Below are positions 1 to 6,848 of a stretch of DNA of 22,345 nt, piece by piece (positions within the stretch are counted from its first letter, which is position 1; each line of letters starts with the position of its first letter). The translations under genes were made by a program, and so were the position numbers. The notes under the pieces were generated by a model. The model searched no databases, was not told the DNA's origin, and saw nothing but the letters and a program-made list of their open reading frames with translations. The DNA comes from an uncultured Pseudoxanthomonas sp. (lineage in GTDB: Bacteria; Pseudomonadota; Gammaproteobacteria; Xanthomonadales; Xanthomonadaceae), in assembly GCA_937975725.1 (NCBI GenBank), contig CALJUL010000012.1, positions 1 to 22,345 of the forward strand, written 5' to 3'.

Positions 1-14
1 GGGGGGGGGGGGGG
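1..14. other. Poly-G run at window edge, probable sequencing or assembly artefact
   Basis: The window opens with 14 consecutive G residues and then continues as ordinary GC-rich sequence. A pure G run at the very end of a contig is typical of two-colour sequencing chemistry, where loss of signal is called as G, or of a poorly supported contig end. I infer it is not biological, but a genuine homopolymer cannot be excluded from the sequence alone. Confidence 0.6.
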
Positions 15-308
15 CGATCACTGTGCCCTGCAGGAATGGCGAAGCCAAGCCGGGCAATCGAGCGCCAGCGAGAGACAGGGACCACGACGGCCGGGATGAC
101 GGGCAATGCGTTTGTTGGGTCCGCAGGATGTTTTCATTCCGGCAGGCGCGTGCCGAGCGCAACAGGCTCGACGTGGCCTTCACCGCGCGATGAAGGATGC
201 CGCCTTCGACCCGGCCTCTCCTCTCGTGCGCACCATGCCGCACCCAAAGGGATCGTCGCTGTCGAAAGCCGCCAGCTCCGCGACCGTGGACAGGGAGCGC
301 ATCGCCGG
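15..308. other. Non-coding stretch, no gene recognised
   Basis: I see no credible gene here on either strand. The plus-strand frames that stay open run on into the antisense of the inhibitor gene and have the arginine-, proline- and alanine-rich composition of shadow frames. The bases around 84-104 (GACGGCCGGGATGACGGG) resemble the ends of dispersed intergenic repeats common in high-GC proteobacteria, so the contig may have ended here because of a repeat. That is inference. Confidence 0.4.
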
Positions 309-767
309 TCAGTCCACCGTGATCCGGTATTCGGCCACCTCCACCGGCGGCACGTCCTTCTGCCACGGGCGGCGGTATTCCAGCCTCACCGTCGCCGCGC
401 CGGGCCGCTCCGCGCGGAACCACCAGCGCGCGATGCCGGGAGCGCCGGGCATGGGCGGCTGGGTGTCCATCGGCGGCGGCGTGGCCGGGCCGGTGGTGCG
501 CGCCAGCGCCGGGGCGCCGTCGGACACGAGATCCCACCCGTAGCCGGTGCTGGGATTGGCCCGCAGGGCGATCTCCAGCACCTGGCCCACCCGCAGGCGC
601 GCGGCGCCTTCCTTCGGACGCACCAGTCCGTCGTCGGGCAACGTACCGGCGTCCACCGCGTCCGTCGCCGGCGGCGATGACGGGGATGCAACCTTTCCCG
701 CCGTGGCGCAGGAGAACAGCGCGGGCAGCGCGGCGCACAGCAGCAACACCAGCGGCCAGGGTTTCAT
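309..767 (-). CDS. Chagasin-family (I42) cysteine protease inhibitor, exported, probable lipoprotein
   Basis: This 152-residue protein has the three loops of the chagasin/I42 family, which plug the active site of papain-like cysteine proteases. NPSTGYGW at residues 71-78 matches the NPTTGY loop. GAPGIARWW at 108-116 matches the glycine-rich loop before a conserved tryptophan. RRPWQ at 132-136 matches the RPW loop. The N-terminus is a hydrophobic signal with ALFSC at 16-20, an imperfect lipobox, so it is probably a periplasmic or outer-membrane lipoprotein. Residues 24-50 are a low-complexity linker. A GGGAG Shine-Dalgarno lies 5 bases before the ATG. The gene diverges from queF. Family assignment is firm; the target protease is unknown, and lipidation is less certain than export. 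Confidence 0.85.
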   Translation of the reverse strand: MKPWPLVLLLCAALPALFSCATAGKVASPSSPPATDAVDAGTLPDDGLVRPKEGAARLRVGQVLEIALRANPSTGYGWDLVSDGAPALARTTGPATPPPMDTQPPMPGAPGIARWWFRAERPGAATVRLEYRRPWQKDVPPVEVAEYRITVD

Positions 768-790
768 CGGAGCTCCCGTCGGAAGTGGCT

Positions 791-796
791 CTTATA
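791..796 (-). promoter_or_regulatory. Candidate -10 box (TATAAG) of the protease inhibitor gene
   Basis: TATAAG on the minus strand lies 23 bases upstream of the inhibitor ATG at 767 and is the only AT-rich hexamer in the divergent spacer on that strand. No good -35 is visible about 17 bases further up. It sits within 30 bases of the queF -10-like box on the other strand, so the two promoters would overlap. Confidence 0.4.
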
Positions 797-820
797 CACC
801 GGCCCTTTAGGTGCCGTCCT

Positions 821-826
821 TAGAAT
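821..826 (+). promoter_or_regulatory. -10-like box TAGAAT of queF, predicting a leaderless mRNA
   Basis: TAGAAT ends exactly six bases before the queF ATG at 833, which places the expected transcription start on the A of the start codon. There is no Shine-Dalgarno between them. The same geometry recurs before aceK and tatD. No recognisable -35 hexamer is present at 16-18 bases upstream. Confidence 0.5.
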
Positions 827-832
827 GGCGGC

Positions 833-1648
833 ATGAACACCCCCCAGGACTCCACGCTCGGCCGCGAGGTCGCCTACCCGGCCCGCTACGACCCCACGCT
901 GTTGTTCCCCATCCCGCGCCAGGCCGGACGCGACGGGATCGGCATCGACGGCGATGCCCTGCCCTTCGTCGGCCACGACCGCTGGCACGCCTACGAACTG
1001 AGTTGGCTGGACGCCCGCGGCAAGCCGCGCGTGGCGACGGCCACCTTCACCGTGCCCTGCTCGTCGCCGTTCCTGATCGAATCCAAGTCGCTCAAGCTGT
1101 ACCTCAATTCGCTCAACGGCACCCGCTTCAACAGCGACGCCGCGGTGCTGGAATGCCTGGGCAACGACCTGTCCGCCCGCGCCGGCGCCAACGTGCAGGT
1201 GGCGTTCGGCCTGCCGCCCATGGCCGAGGCCAGCGAAGGAGCGTCGCTGGACGCGCTGGACGTGGAGATCGACCACTACGGGCCGCCGCACGCGGGTTTC
1301 CTGCTGGCCGACCCCGACGAGCAGGCCGCGGAAACCCTGTCGTCCGAACTGCTCAAGTCCAACTGCCCGGTGACCGGCCAGCCCGACTGGGCCACGGTGG
1401 TCGTCCGCTACCACGGGCCGCGCATCGAGCGCACCGGCCTGCTGCGCTACCTGGTGAGCTTCCGCGACCATGCCGAGTTCCACGAGCAGTGCGTCGAACG
1501 GATTTTTCACGACCTGATGGACCGCTGCCGCCCGCAGGCGTTGTCGGTGGAGGCGCGCTACACCCGGCGCGGCGGCCTGGACATCAATCCCTGGCGCGCC
1601 ACCGCGGGCGTTCCTATCCCGGAGATGAAGCGCGAACCGCGCCAGTAA
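833..1648 (+). CDS. queF: NADPH-dependent 7-cyano-7-deazaguanine reductase QueF (long, type II)
   Basis: QueF reduces the nitrile preQ0 to the amine preQ1 with NADPH, the last free-base step of queuosine tRNA modification in the cytosol. The protein has 271 residues, the size of the two-domain type II enzymes such as that of E. coli. SNCPVTGQPDWA at about residues 176-187 holds the catalytic cysteine (C178), which forms the thioimide with preQ0, and the conserved aspartate (D185). ESKSLKLYLNS in the first domain is the NADPH-binding signature of the family, and FHEQCVE carries the substrate-binding His-Glu pair. The next plus-strand gene begins more than 100 bases downstream after its own candidate promoter, so queF looks monocistronic. 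No preQ1 riboswitch is visible, as expected if the message is leaderless. Assignment is firm. Confidence 0.96.
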   Translation: MNTPQDSTLGREVAYPARYDPTLLFPIPRQAGRDGIGIDGDALPFVGHDRWHAYELSWLDARGKPRVATATFTVPCSSPFLIESKSLKLYLNSLNGTRFNSDAAVLECLGNDLSARAGANVQVAFGLPPMAEASEGASLDALDVEIDHYGPPHAGFLLADPDEQAAETLSSELLKSNCPVTGQPDWATVVVRYHGPRIERTGLLRYLVSFRDHAEFHEQCVERIFHDLMDRCRPQALSVEARYTRRGGLDINPWRATAGVPIPEMKREPRQ

Positions 1649-1672
1649 TGTTGCTCCAGTAACAATCAGGGG

Positions 1673-1700
1673 TTTTCACGCGCTCCATATGGATTATTAA
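1673..1700 (+). promoter_or_regulatory. Candidate promoter of the LysM/lipoprotein operon
   Basis: TTTTCA at 1673-1678 and TATTAA at 1695-1700 are separated by 16 bases, and each matches four of six positions of the sigma-70 consensus. The segment is markedly AT-richer than its surroundings. It lies 55 bases upstream of the LysM gene start. Confidence 0.45.
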
Positions 1701-1755
1701 CAGGGCGCGTGCAAGGCTTGCGCATCCCAACAGCCCGCCAGGAAGGGTGGTGGAA

Positions 1756-2076
1756 ATGAGCACAGAAAAGAAGGCCGACTTTTCCAACGTCAAAGAGGGC
1801 TTCGCGACGTCGGGAGAGGTGAAAGAGGCACCGGATTTCTCGAATGTCCGCGAAGGCTTCGCCGTATCCGGGCAAGTCGAGGACGTGACGCCCGTGACTG
1901 ATACCACGTACACGATCGAGAAGGGCGACACGCTCTCCAAGATCGCCAAGGCGCACTACGGCAGCGCCAATGCGTGGAAGCAGATCTTCGAGGCCAACCG
2001 TGACGTCATCGAGGATCCGGACCGCATCTTCCCGGGCCAGGTCATCAAGCTGCCGCCCAAGCCGGCCGACGCCTGA
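1756..2076 (+). CDS. LysM-domain protein with two N-terminal 19-residue repeats
   Basis: This 106-residue protein ends in one LysM domain (about residues 50-101), which contains the YTIEKGDTLSKIAKAHYG opening and the PGQVIKLP close seen in YgaU/Kbp-type proteins; LysM modules usually bind peptidoglycan or chitin-like glycans. Residues 7-25 and 26-44 are a tandem repeat of the form DFSNVxEGFAxSGxV with a 19-residue period. Its two DNA copies differ at many synonymous sites, so the repeat is held by selection on the protein. E. coli YgaU has a BON domain in that place, so this is not a plain orthologue. There is no signal peptide, as in YgaU. The ATG at 1756 is preferred over GTG at 1747 because GGAAGGG at 1741-1747 is then 8 bases upstream. 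It is followed 31 bases later by a lipoprotein gene, probably in the same operon. Confidence 0.85.
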   Translation: MSTEKKADFSNVKEGFATSGEVKEAPDFSNVREGFAVSGQVEDVTPVTDTTYTIEKGDTLSKIAKAHYGSANAWKQIFEANRDVIEDPDRIFPGQVIKLPPKPADA

Positions 2077-2107
2077 TCCCATCCCTTCATTCACAAGGAC
2101 CGAATCC

Positions 2108-2581
2108 ATGAAGCAGAATCGCATCTCTTATGCCCTCGTCGCCGCACTGGTTGGCACTGTCGCCTTGGCCGGCTGCAAGAAGAAGGAAGAACCCGTTGCT
2201 CCGCCGCCGGCCGCCGCCGAGCCCGCTCCCGCACCCATCGAGCCCGCGCCTGCCGCGATCTCCGTGGCAGGTGTGACGCTGGGCAATGCAGTGGATGCCG
2301 AGCAGAAGGTCACGGCGCCCGCCACCACCTTCGCGCCCAAGGACACCATCTATGCATCTGTAGCTACGGACGGAACGGCCAACGGCGCGACCCTGGCCTC
2401 CAAGTGGACGTATCAGGACGGCCAGACTGTGAGTGAGGAAACCAAGACCCTCAACACCACCGGGCCGGGCGTGGTTACTTTCAGCATTTCCAAGCCCGAC
2501 GGCCTACCTGTCGGCAAATACAAGTTCGAGGCCACGTTGAATGGCGCAATCGCAGGTTCGGCGGACTTCGAGGTCAAGTAA
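2108..2581 (+). CDS. Small outer-membrane-type lipoprotein of unknown function
   Basis: The 157-residue product begins with a signal peptide ending in a clear lipobox (VALAGC, lipidated Cys at residue 23). A lysine/glutamate stretch and an alanine/proline linker follow, to about residue 50. The remaining 105 residues look like a compact beta-rich domain, with alternating hydrophobic residues, a KWTYQDGQ strand, and a C-terminal GKYKFEATLNG...ADFEVK that recalls immunoglobulin-like or accessory sandwich folds. I do not recognise a named family. An AAGGA Shine-Dalgarno at 2094-2098 fixes the ATG. It lies just downstream of the LysM gene and before a strong terminator, so the two form a likely two-gene envelope operon. 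An upstream in-frame extension overlaps the LysM gene and is rejected. Confidence 0.85.
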   Translation: MKQNRISYALVAALVGTVALAGCKKKEEPVAPPPAAAEPAPAPIEPAPAAISVAGVTLGNAVDAEQKVTAPATTFAPKDTIYASVATDGTANGATLASKWTYQDGQTVSEETKTLNTTGPGVVTFSISKPDGLPVGKYKFEATLNGAIAGSADFEVK

Positions 2582-2619
2582 GGCGGATCTACCTCTCTCC
2601 CACCTCAGTGGGCAAGCTC

Positions 2620-2650
2620 GGGCGTGGAGCGATCCACGCCCGCTTTTTTT
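2620..2650 (+). terminator. Rho-independent terminator after the LysM/lipoprotein operon
   Basis: A perfect 9-bp stem (GGGCGTGGA at 2620-2628 pairing with TCCACGCCC at 2633-2641) encloses the tetraloop GCGA and is followed by seven Ts at 2644-2650. This is a classical intrinsic terminator. The same stem sequence recurs in the hairpin after the next small gene. Confidence 0.92.
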
Positions 2651-2655
2651 AGAAT
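2650..2655 (+). promoter_or_regulatory. Candidate -10 box (TAGAAT) for the double-glycine peptide gene
   Basis: TAGAAT begins on the last T of the preceding terminator tract and is identical to the -10-like boxes of queF and tatD. Transcription would start near 2662, just ahead of a consensus Shine-Dalgarno at 2667. No -35 is recognisable because that position falls inside the terminator stem. Confidence 0.4.
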
Positions 2656-2666
2656 GTTAGTGGACG

Positions 2667-2673
2667 AAGGAGG
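2667..2673 (+). promoter_or_regulatory. Consensus Shine-Dalgarno AAGGAGG opening an overlapping short leader ORF
   Basis: AAGGAGG is a near-perfect anti-SD match placed 5 bases before an ATG at 2679. That ATG opens a 34-codon frame ending at 2783, which overlaps the start of the double-glycine peptide gene in another frame. It is the strongest ribosome site in this neighbourhood, yet the frame it serves is arginine-rich and not recognisable. Its role could be translational coupling or regulation of the peptide gene, or it may be incidental. Confidence 0.4.
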
Positions 2674-2730
2674 CGGATATGCGACATGTTCTCCGTCGCC
2701 CAATGAAGGGCATCATCACAAGGAAGAGTC

Positions 2731-2886
2731 ATGAATGTTCTGAAAGACGACGAACTGGAACTGGTGTGTGGCGGTGCGGCTGATTTCTCTGGCGTCACCG
2801 CAAAGGTCGATTCGACCGAAAAGATCATCGAAGACAAGTCGTTCCTGCAGAAGATCGGTCCGTTCCTTCCCGGCATGTTCCGCTAA
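2731..2886 (+). CDS. Double-glycine-leader secreted peptide precursor (bacteriocin-like or signalling peptide), 51 aa
   Basis: The product is a 51-residue precursor. Residues 1-15 (MNVLKDDELELVCGG) match the double-glycine leader consensus at every key position counted from the cleavage site: L at -12, E at -8, L at -7, V at -4, and GG at -2/-1. Such leaders are cut and exported by ABC transporters carrying a C39 peptidase domain. The predicted mature peptide (residues 16-51) starts AADFSGV, has no cysteine, is mixed-charge and roughly neutral, and ends in a hydrophobic FLPGMFR. AAGGAAG at 2720-2726 is the Shine-Dalgarno. The gene stands alone between two hairpins of nearly identical stem. 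No transporter, immunity or modification gene is visible nearby. It is probably a real gene; antibacterial versus signalling function cannot be decided from sequence. Confidence 0.75.
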   Translation: MNVLKDDELELVCGGAADFSGVTAKVDSTEKIIEDKSFLQKIGPFLPGMFR

Positions 2887-2899
2887 GGGGCCGGGGGAC

Positions 2900-2927
2900 A
2901 GGGGCGTGGAGACCTCCACGCCCCTTT
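2900..2927 (+). terminator. Hairpin terminator after the double-glycine peptide gene
   Basis: An 11-bp perfect stem (AGGGGCGTGGA at 2900-2910 with TCCACGCCCCT at 2915-2925) encloses a GACC loop, with only a short T run (2925-2927). The stem is very stable, but the weak T tract makes termination less certain than at 2620-2650. Confidence 0.7.
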
Positions 2928-3012
2928 GCATAGCAAATGGCGGAAACCAAGAACTGCTCATGCGGGTCCTGCCTTGGTAGAGGCTCCTCTGGCCGGTCCA
3001 TACCCCCTCGTT

Positions 3013-3041
3013 TTGCCCTCCGTGCGGCGAGGGGCGACAAT
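3013..3041 (+). promoter_or_regulatory. Candidate promoter of the isocitrate dehydrogenase gene
   Basis: TTGCCC at 3013-3018 and GACAAT at 3036-3041 are separated by exactly 17 bases and resemble sigma-70 -35 and -10 elements. The expected start near 3048 would give a leader of about 40 bases before the ATG at 3087. A CCCCTCG/CGAGGGG inverted pair straddles the spacer and could be a binding site. Confidence 0.45.
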
Positions 3042-3086
3042 GGCGCGCTGACTTGCCCATCGTCCATTGCCGAGAGCCCTGATCCC

Positions 3087-5318
<2,232 letters not shown>

Positions 5319-5350
5319 CCTGCCGCAGCACCACGCAACACCGCTGTCCC

Positions 5351-5380
5351 GACGCCCGGCATCCGCCGGGCGTCGCGTTT
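5351..5380 (+). terminator. Probable terminator after icd
   Basis: GACGCCCGGC at 5351-5360 pairs perfectly with GCCGGGCGTC at 5365-5374 around an ATCC loop, followed by GCGTTT. The stem is strong and the T tract short. It sits 32 bases after the icd stop. Confidence 0.75.
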
Positions 5381-5396
5381 GTGCCGCCGCATTCGT

Positions 5397-5471
5397 GTAG
5401 GAGGGGCATCAGCCCCGACCGCGAATATCGAGCGACCGGTACATCCAGGTCGGGCCTGAAGGCCCTCCTAC
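5397..5471. repeat. Palindromic intergenic repeat, GTAGGAGGG arms
   Basis: Two 24-base arms (5397-5420 and 5448-5471) form an inverted repeat with three mismatches, enclosing 27 bases. Each arm begins GTAGGAGGG when read inward. The outer seven bases are the same as in the elements at 5511-5569 and 17319-17502 (the latter with one change), which suggests a dispersed family mobilised or spread in this genome. Such GTAGGAG elements are frequent between genes of Xanthomonadaceae and pseudomonads. Confidence 0.75.
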
Positions 5472-5510
5472 AGCGGGGTGCAACAGCGCCTGCATTCTTT
5501 CTCTGCCTTT

Positions 5511-5569
5511 GTAGGAGCGACGTGAGTCGCGACGCGGAAGTTTCCGGTCGCGACTCACGTCGCTCCTAC
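5511..5569. repeat. Perfect 23-bp inverted repeat, GTAGGAGCGACGT family
   Basis: Arms at 5511-5533 and 5547-5569 are exact reverse complements of 23 bases around a 13-base loop. The transcript would fold into a very stable hairpin on either strand. It lies 39 bases after the preceding palindrome and before the convergent end of the small minus-strand gene, so it may also act as a bidirectional terminator or mRNA 3' end stabiliser. Confidence 0.88.
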
Positions 5570-5604
5570 ACCTGCCACGAGGCACGCCTGCAAGGGAGTG
5601 CGCT

Positions 5605-5829
5605 TCAACGGAACAGCGACAGCGAGGCCATGCCGTGCAAGCGGCGGGCGCTCAGCCGCTGGAGCGCGCGCTGGTGCCGGGCCTGGCCGGCAGCATCGTG
5701 CGCGTGGTGCGTGCGCGAGGGTTCGGGCAAGGACGCATCGGGGCGGACGATGTGGCCGTGCAGGAACAGCATGCCCTGGCTCATGCCGCCCAGTTGCCGC
5801 CACCAGGGAGTCGTGGTTCCGGTACGCAT
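5605..5829 (-). CDS. Small conserved-looking hypothetical protein divergent from LysR regulator
   Basis: The frame encodes 74 residues starting MRTGTTTPWWRQLGGMSQG and followed by MLFLHGHIVRP. The N-terminal 30 residues are hydrophobic and aromatic, and the rest is histidine- and arginine-rich. GGAG stands nine bases before the ATG. A longer overlapping frame on this strand is only antisense to the LysR gene. I do not recognise a family, but composition in the N-terminal half and the divergent arrangement with a LysR-type regulator, whose targets are often divergent neighbours, support a real gene. It could be the regulated partner. Function is unknown; it might equally be a marginal ORF. Confidence 0.5.
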   Translation of the reverse strand: MRTGTTTPWWRQLGGMSQGMLFLHGHIVRPDASLPEPSRTHHAHDAAGQARHQRALQRLSARRLHGMASLSLFR

Positions 5830-5859
5830 GGGAGTGCTCCGTGGCGCCGGCCGTGCCGG

Positions 5860-5867
5860 CTTGAATG
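5860..5867. promoter_or_regulatory. Upstream half-site CTTGAATG, possible LysR operator half
   Basis: CTTGAATG is the reverse complement of CATTCAAG at 5933-5940, the right half of the palindrome that abuts the LysR start codon. The two copies are about 65 bases apart in the divergent spacer, an arrangement like the paired recognition and activation sites of LysR regulators. It lies about 30 bases upstream of the small minus-strand gene. Confidence 0.35.
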
Positions 5868-5923
5868 AAGACCAACATAGGCACATGATCCGCAGGCAAA
5901 AAGCGAAAGCTCCGCAACCCAGC

Positions 5924-5940
5924 CTTGAGGTGCATTCAAG
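5924..5940. promoter_or_regulatory. Candidate LysR-type operator directly before the regulator ATG
   Basis: CTTGAGGTGCATTCAAG is an interrupted palindrome (arms CTTGA/TCAAG with a 7-base spacer) containing the T-N11-A signature of LysR-type binding sites. It ends at the base before the ATG at 5941 and also leaves no room for a Shine-Dalgarno, which suggests autoregulation and possibly a leaderless or weakly translated message. Confidence 0.5.
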
Positions 5941-6819
5941 ATGAGTCGGCTGCCGCTGGACCAGATGGACGCCTTCGTCGCCGCCGCGCGCCTGCGCAAC
6001 CTGACCCGCGCGGCGGAAGCCATGCACCTGACCGTCAGCGCGCTGAGCCATCGCATGCGCCTGCTGGAACAGCGGCTGGGCCACCGCCTGCTGGTGCGCG
6101 GGCCGCGCGGCGTGGAGCTGACGCCCGAGGGCCAGCGGCTGTTCGATGCGATCTCCGGGCCGCTGGACACCATCGAGCACGCACTGCGCCGCGCGACGTT
6201 GCGCAACGAGCACACGGTGACGCTGAGCCTGATCCCCTCGATGGCCACCGCCTGGCTGGTGCCGCGACTGCCGGCGTTCCTGGCCCAACATCCGGAACTC
6301 GGGCTGAGCCTGCAGGCCAGCACGCACGTGGTGGATTTCGAGCGCGAGCCGGTCGACCTGGCGCTGCGCCTCGGCGGCGGGCAGTGGCCGGGCGTGCGCT
6401 CGGAATTCCTCTTCCACGAATGGATCACCCCGGTCGCCAGCCCTGCGCTGCTGAAGCAGCACGGCAGGCCCGCCGCCGACCAGATGGCCCGGCTGCCATT
6501 GCTGGGCGATCCGGCCAACCGCTGGAAGGACTGGTTCGAGCACTTCGGCGGCCAGCCCCCGGCGCGCTACGTGGCCCAGTTCGACGACACCGAGACGCTG
6601 CACCAGGCCGCCGCGCAGGGCGTGGGCGTGGCGCTGGCGCGCTGGACGCTGGCCGAGCCGCTGGTGAAGGCGGGCCGGCTGGCGACGCTGACCAGGAAGC
6701 GGTTGCAGGCGGACTTCGCGCACTACCTGGTGTATCCCGAGCGCAGCCTGTCGCACCCGGGCTTCCGCAAGGTGCGCGCGTGGCTGCTGGAACAGGCCGG
6801 CGTGGCGGTGGAGCCATGA
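5941..6819 (+). CDS. LysR-family transcriptional regulator (GcvA-like subgroup)
   Basis: This is a DNA-binding regulator of 292 residues, the usual family size. Residues 5-62 form the winged helix-turn-helix, with FVAAARLRNLTRAAEAMHLT, the SALSHRMRLLEQRLG recognition helix and the LTPEGQRLF end. The rest is the effector-binding periplasmic-binding-protein-like domain. The phrase DLALRLGGGQWPG, followed by ITPVASPALL, is characteristic of the GcvA/AmpR-like branch. The ATG follows immediately after a palindromic candidate operator. The gene diverges from a small hypothetical gene and ends 29 bases before aceK, so aceK could be read through from it although aceK has its own promoter-like box. 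The effector is unknown. Confidence 0.93.
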   Translation: MSRLPLDQMDAFVAAARLRNLTRAAEAMHLTVSALSHRMRLLEQRLGHRLLVRGPRGVELTPEGQRLFDAISGPLDTIEHALRRATLRNEHTVTLSLIPSMATAWLVPRLPAFLAQHPELGLSLQASTHVVDFEREPVDLALRLGGGQWPGVRSEFLFHEWITPVASPALLKQHGRPAADQMARLPLLGDPANRWKDWFEHFGGQPPARYVAQFDDTETLHQAAAQGVGVALARWTLAEPLVKAGRLATLTRKRLQADFAHYLVYPERSLSHPGFRKVRAWLLEQAGVAVEP

Positions 6820-6836
6820 CTCCAGCCGCGCACGGC

Positions 6837-6842
6837 TAACAT
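6837..6842 (+). promoter_or_regulatory. -10-like box TAACAT of aceK, predicting a leaderless mRNA
   Basis: TAACAT ends six bases before the aceK ATG at 6849, the same spacing as the TAGAAT boxes of queF and tatD. No Shine-Dalgarno lies between the box and the start codon. No clear -35 is seen. Confidence 0.45.
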
Positions 6843-6848
6843 CGGCGC

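Noticed and set aside
768..832. Possible preQ1 riboswitch before queF
   Set aside because: The spacer is only 65 bases, holds the divergent promoters, lacks a recognisable preQ1 aptamer, and the TAGAAT box predicts almost no 5' leader.
1640..1667. Direct repeat CCAGTAA at the queF stop (14-base period)
   Set aside because: Only two short copies with partial similarity; it could be slippage and has no evident role.
2937..3086. 50-codon upstream extension of the isocitrate dehydrogenase frame
   Set aside because: It starts inside the sequence after the peptide gene hairpin, spans the candidate promoter, and has no family similarity.
5397..5569. CRISPR-like repetition
   Set aside because: There are only two palindromes with different inner sequences and no regular spacer units, so this is a dispersed palindromic repeat family.
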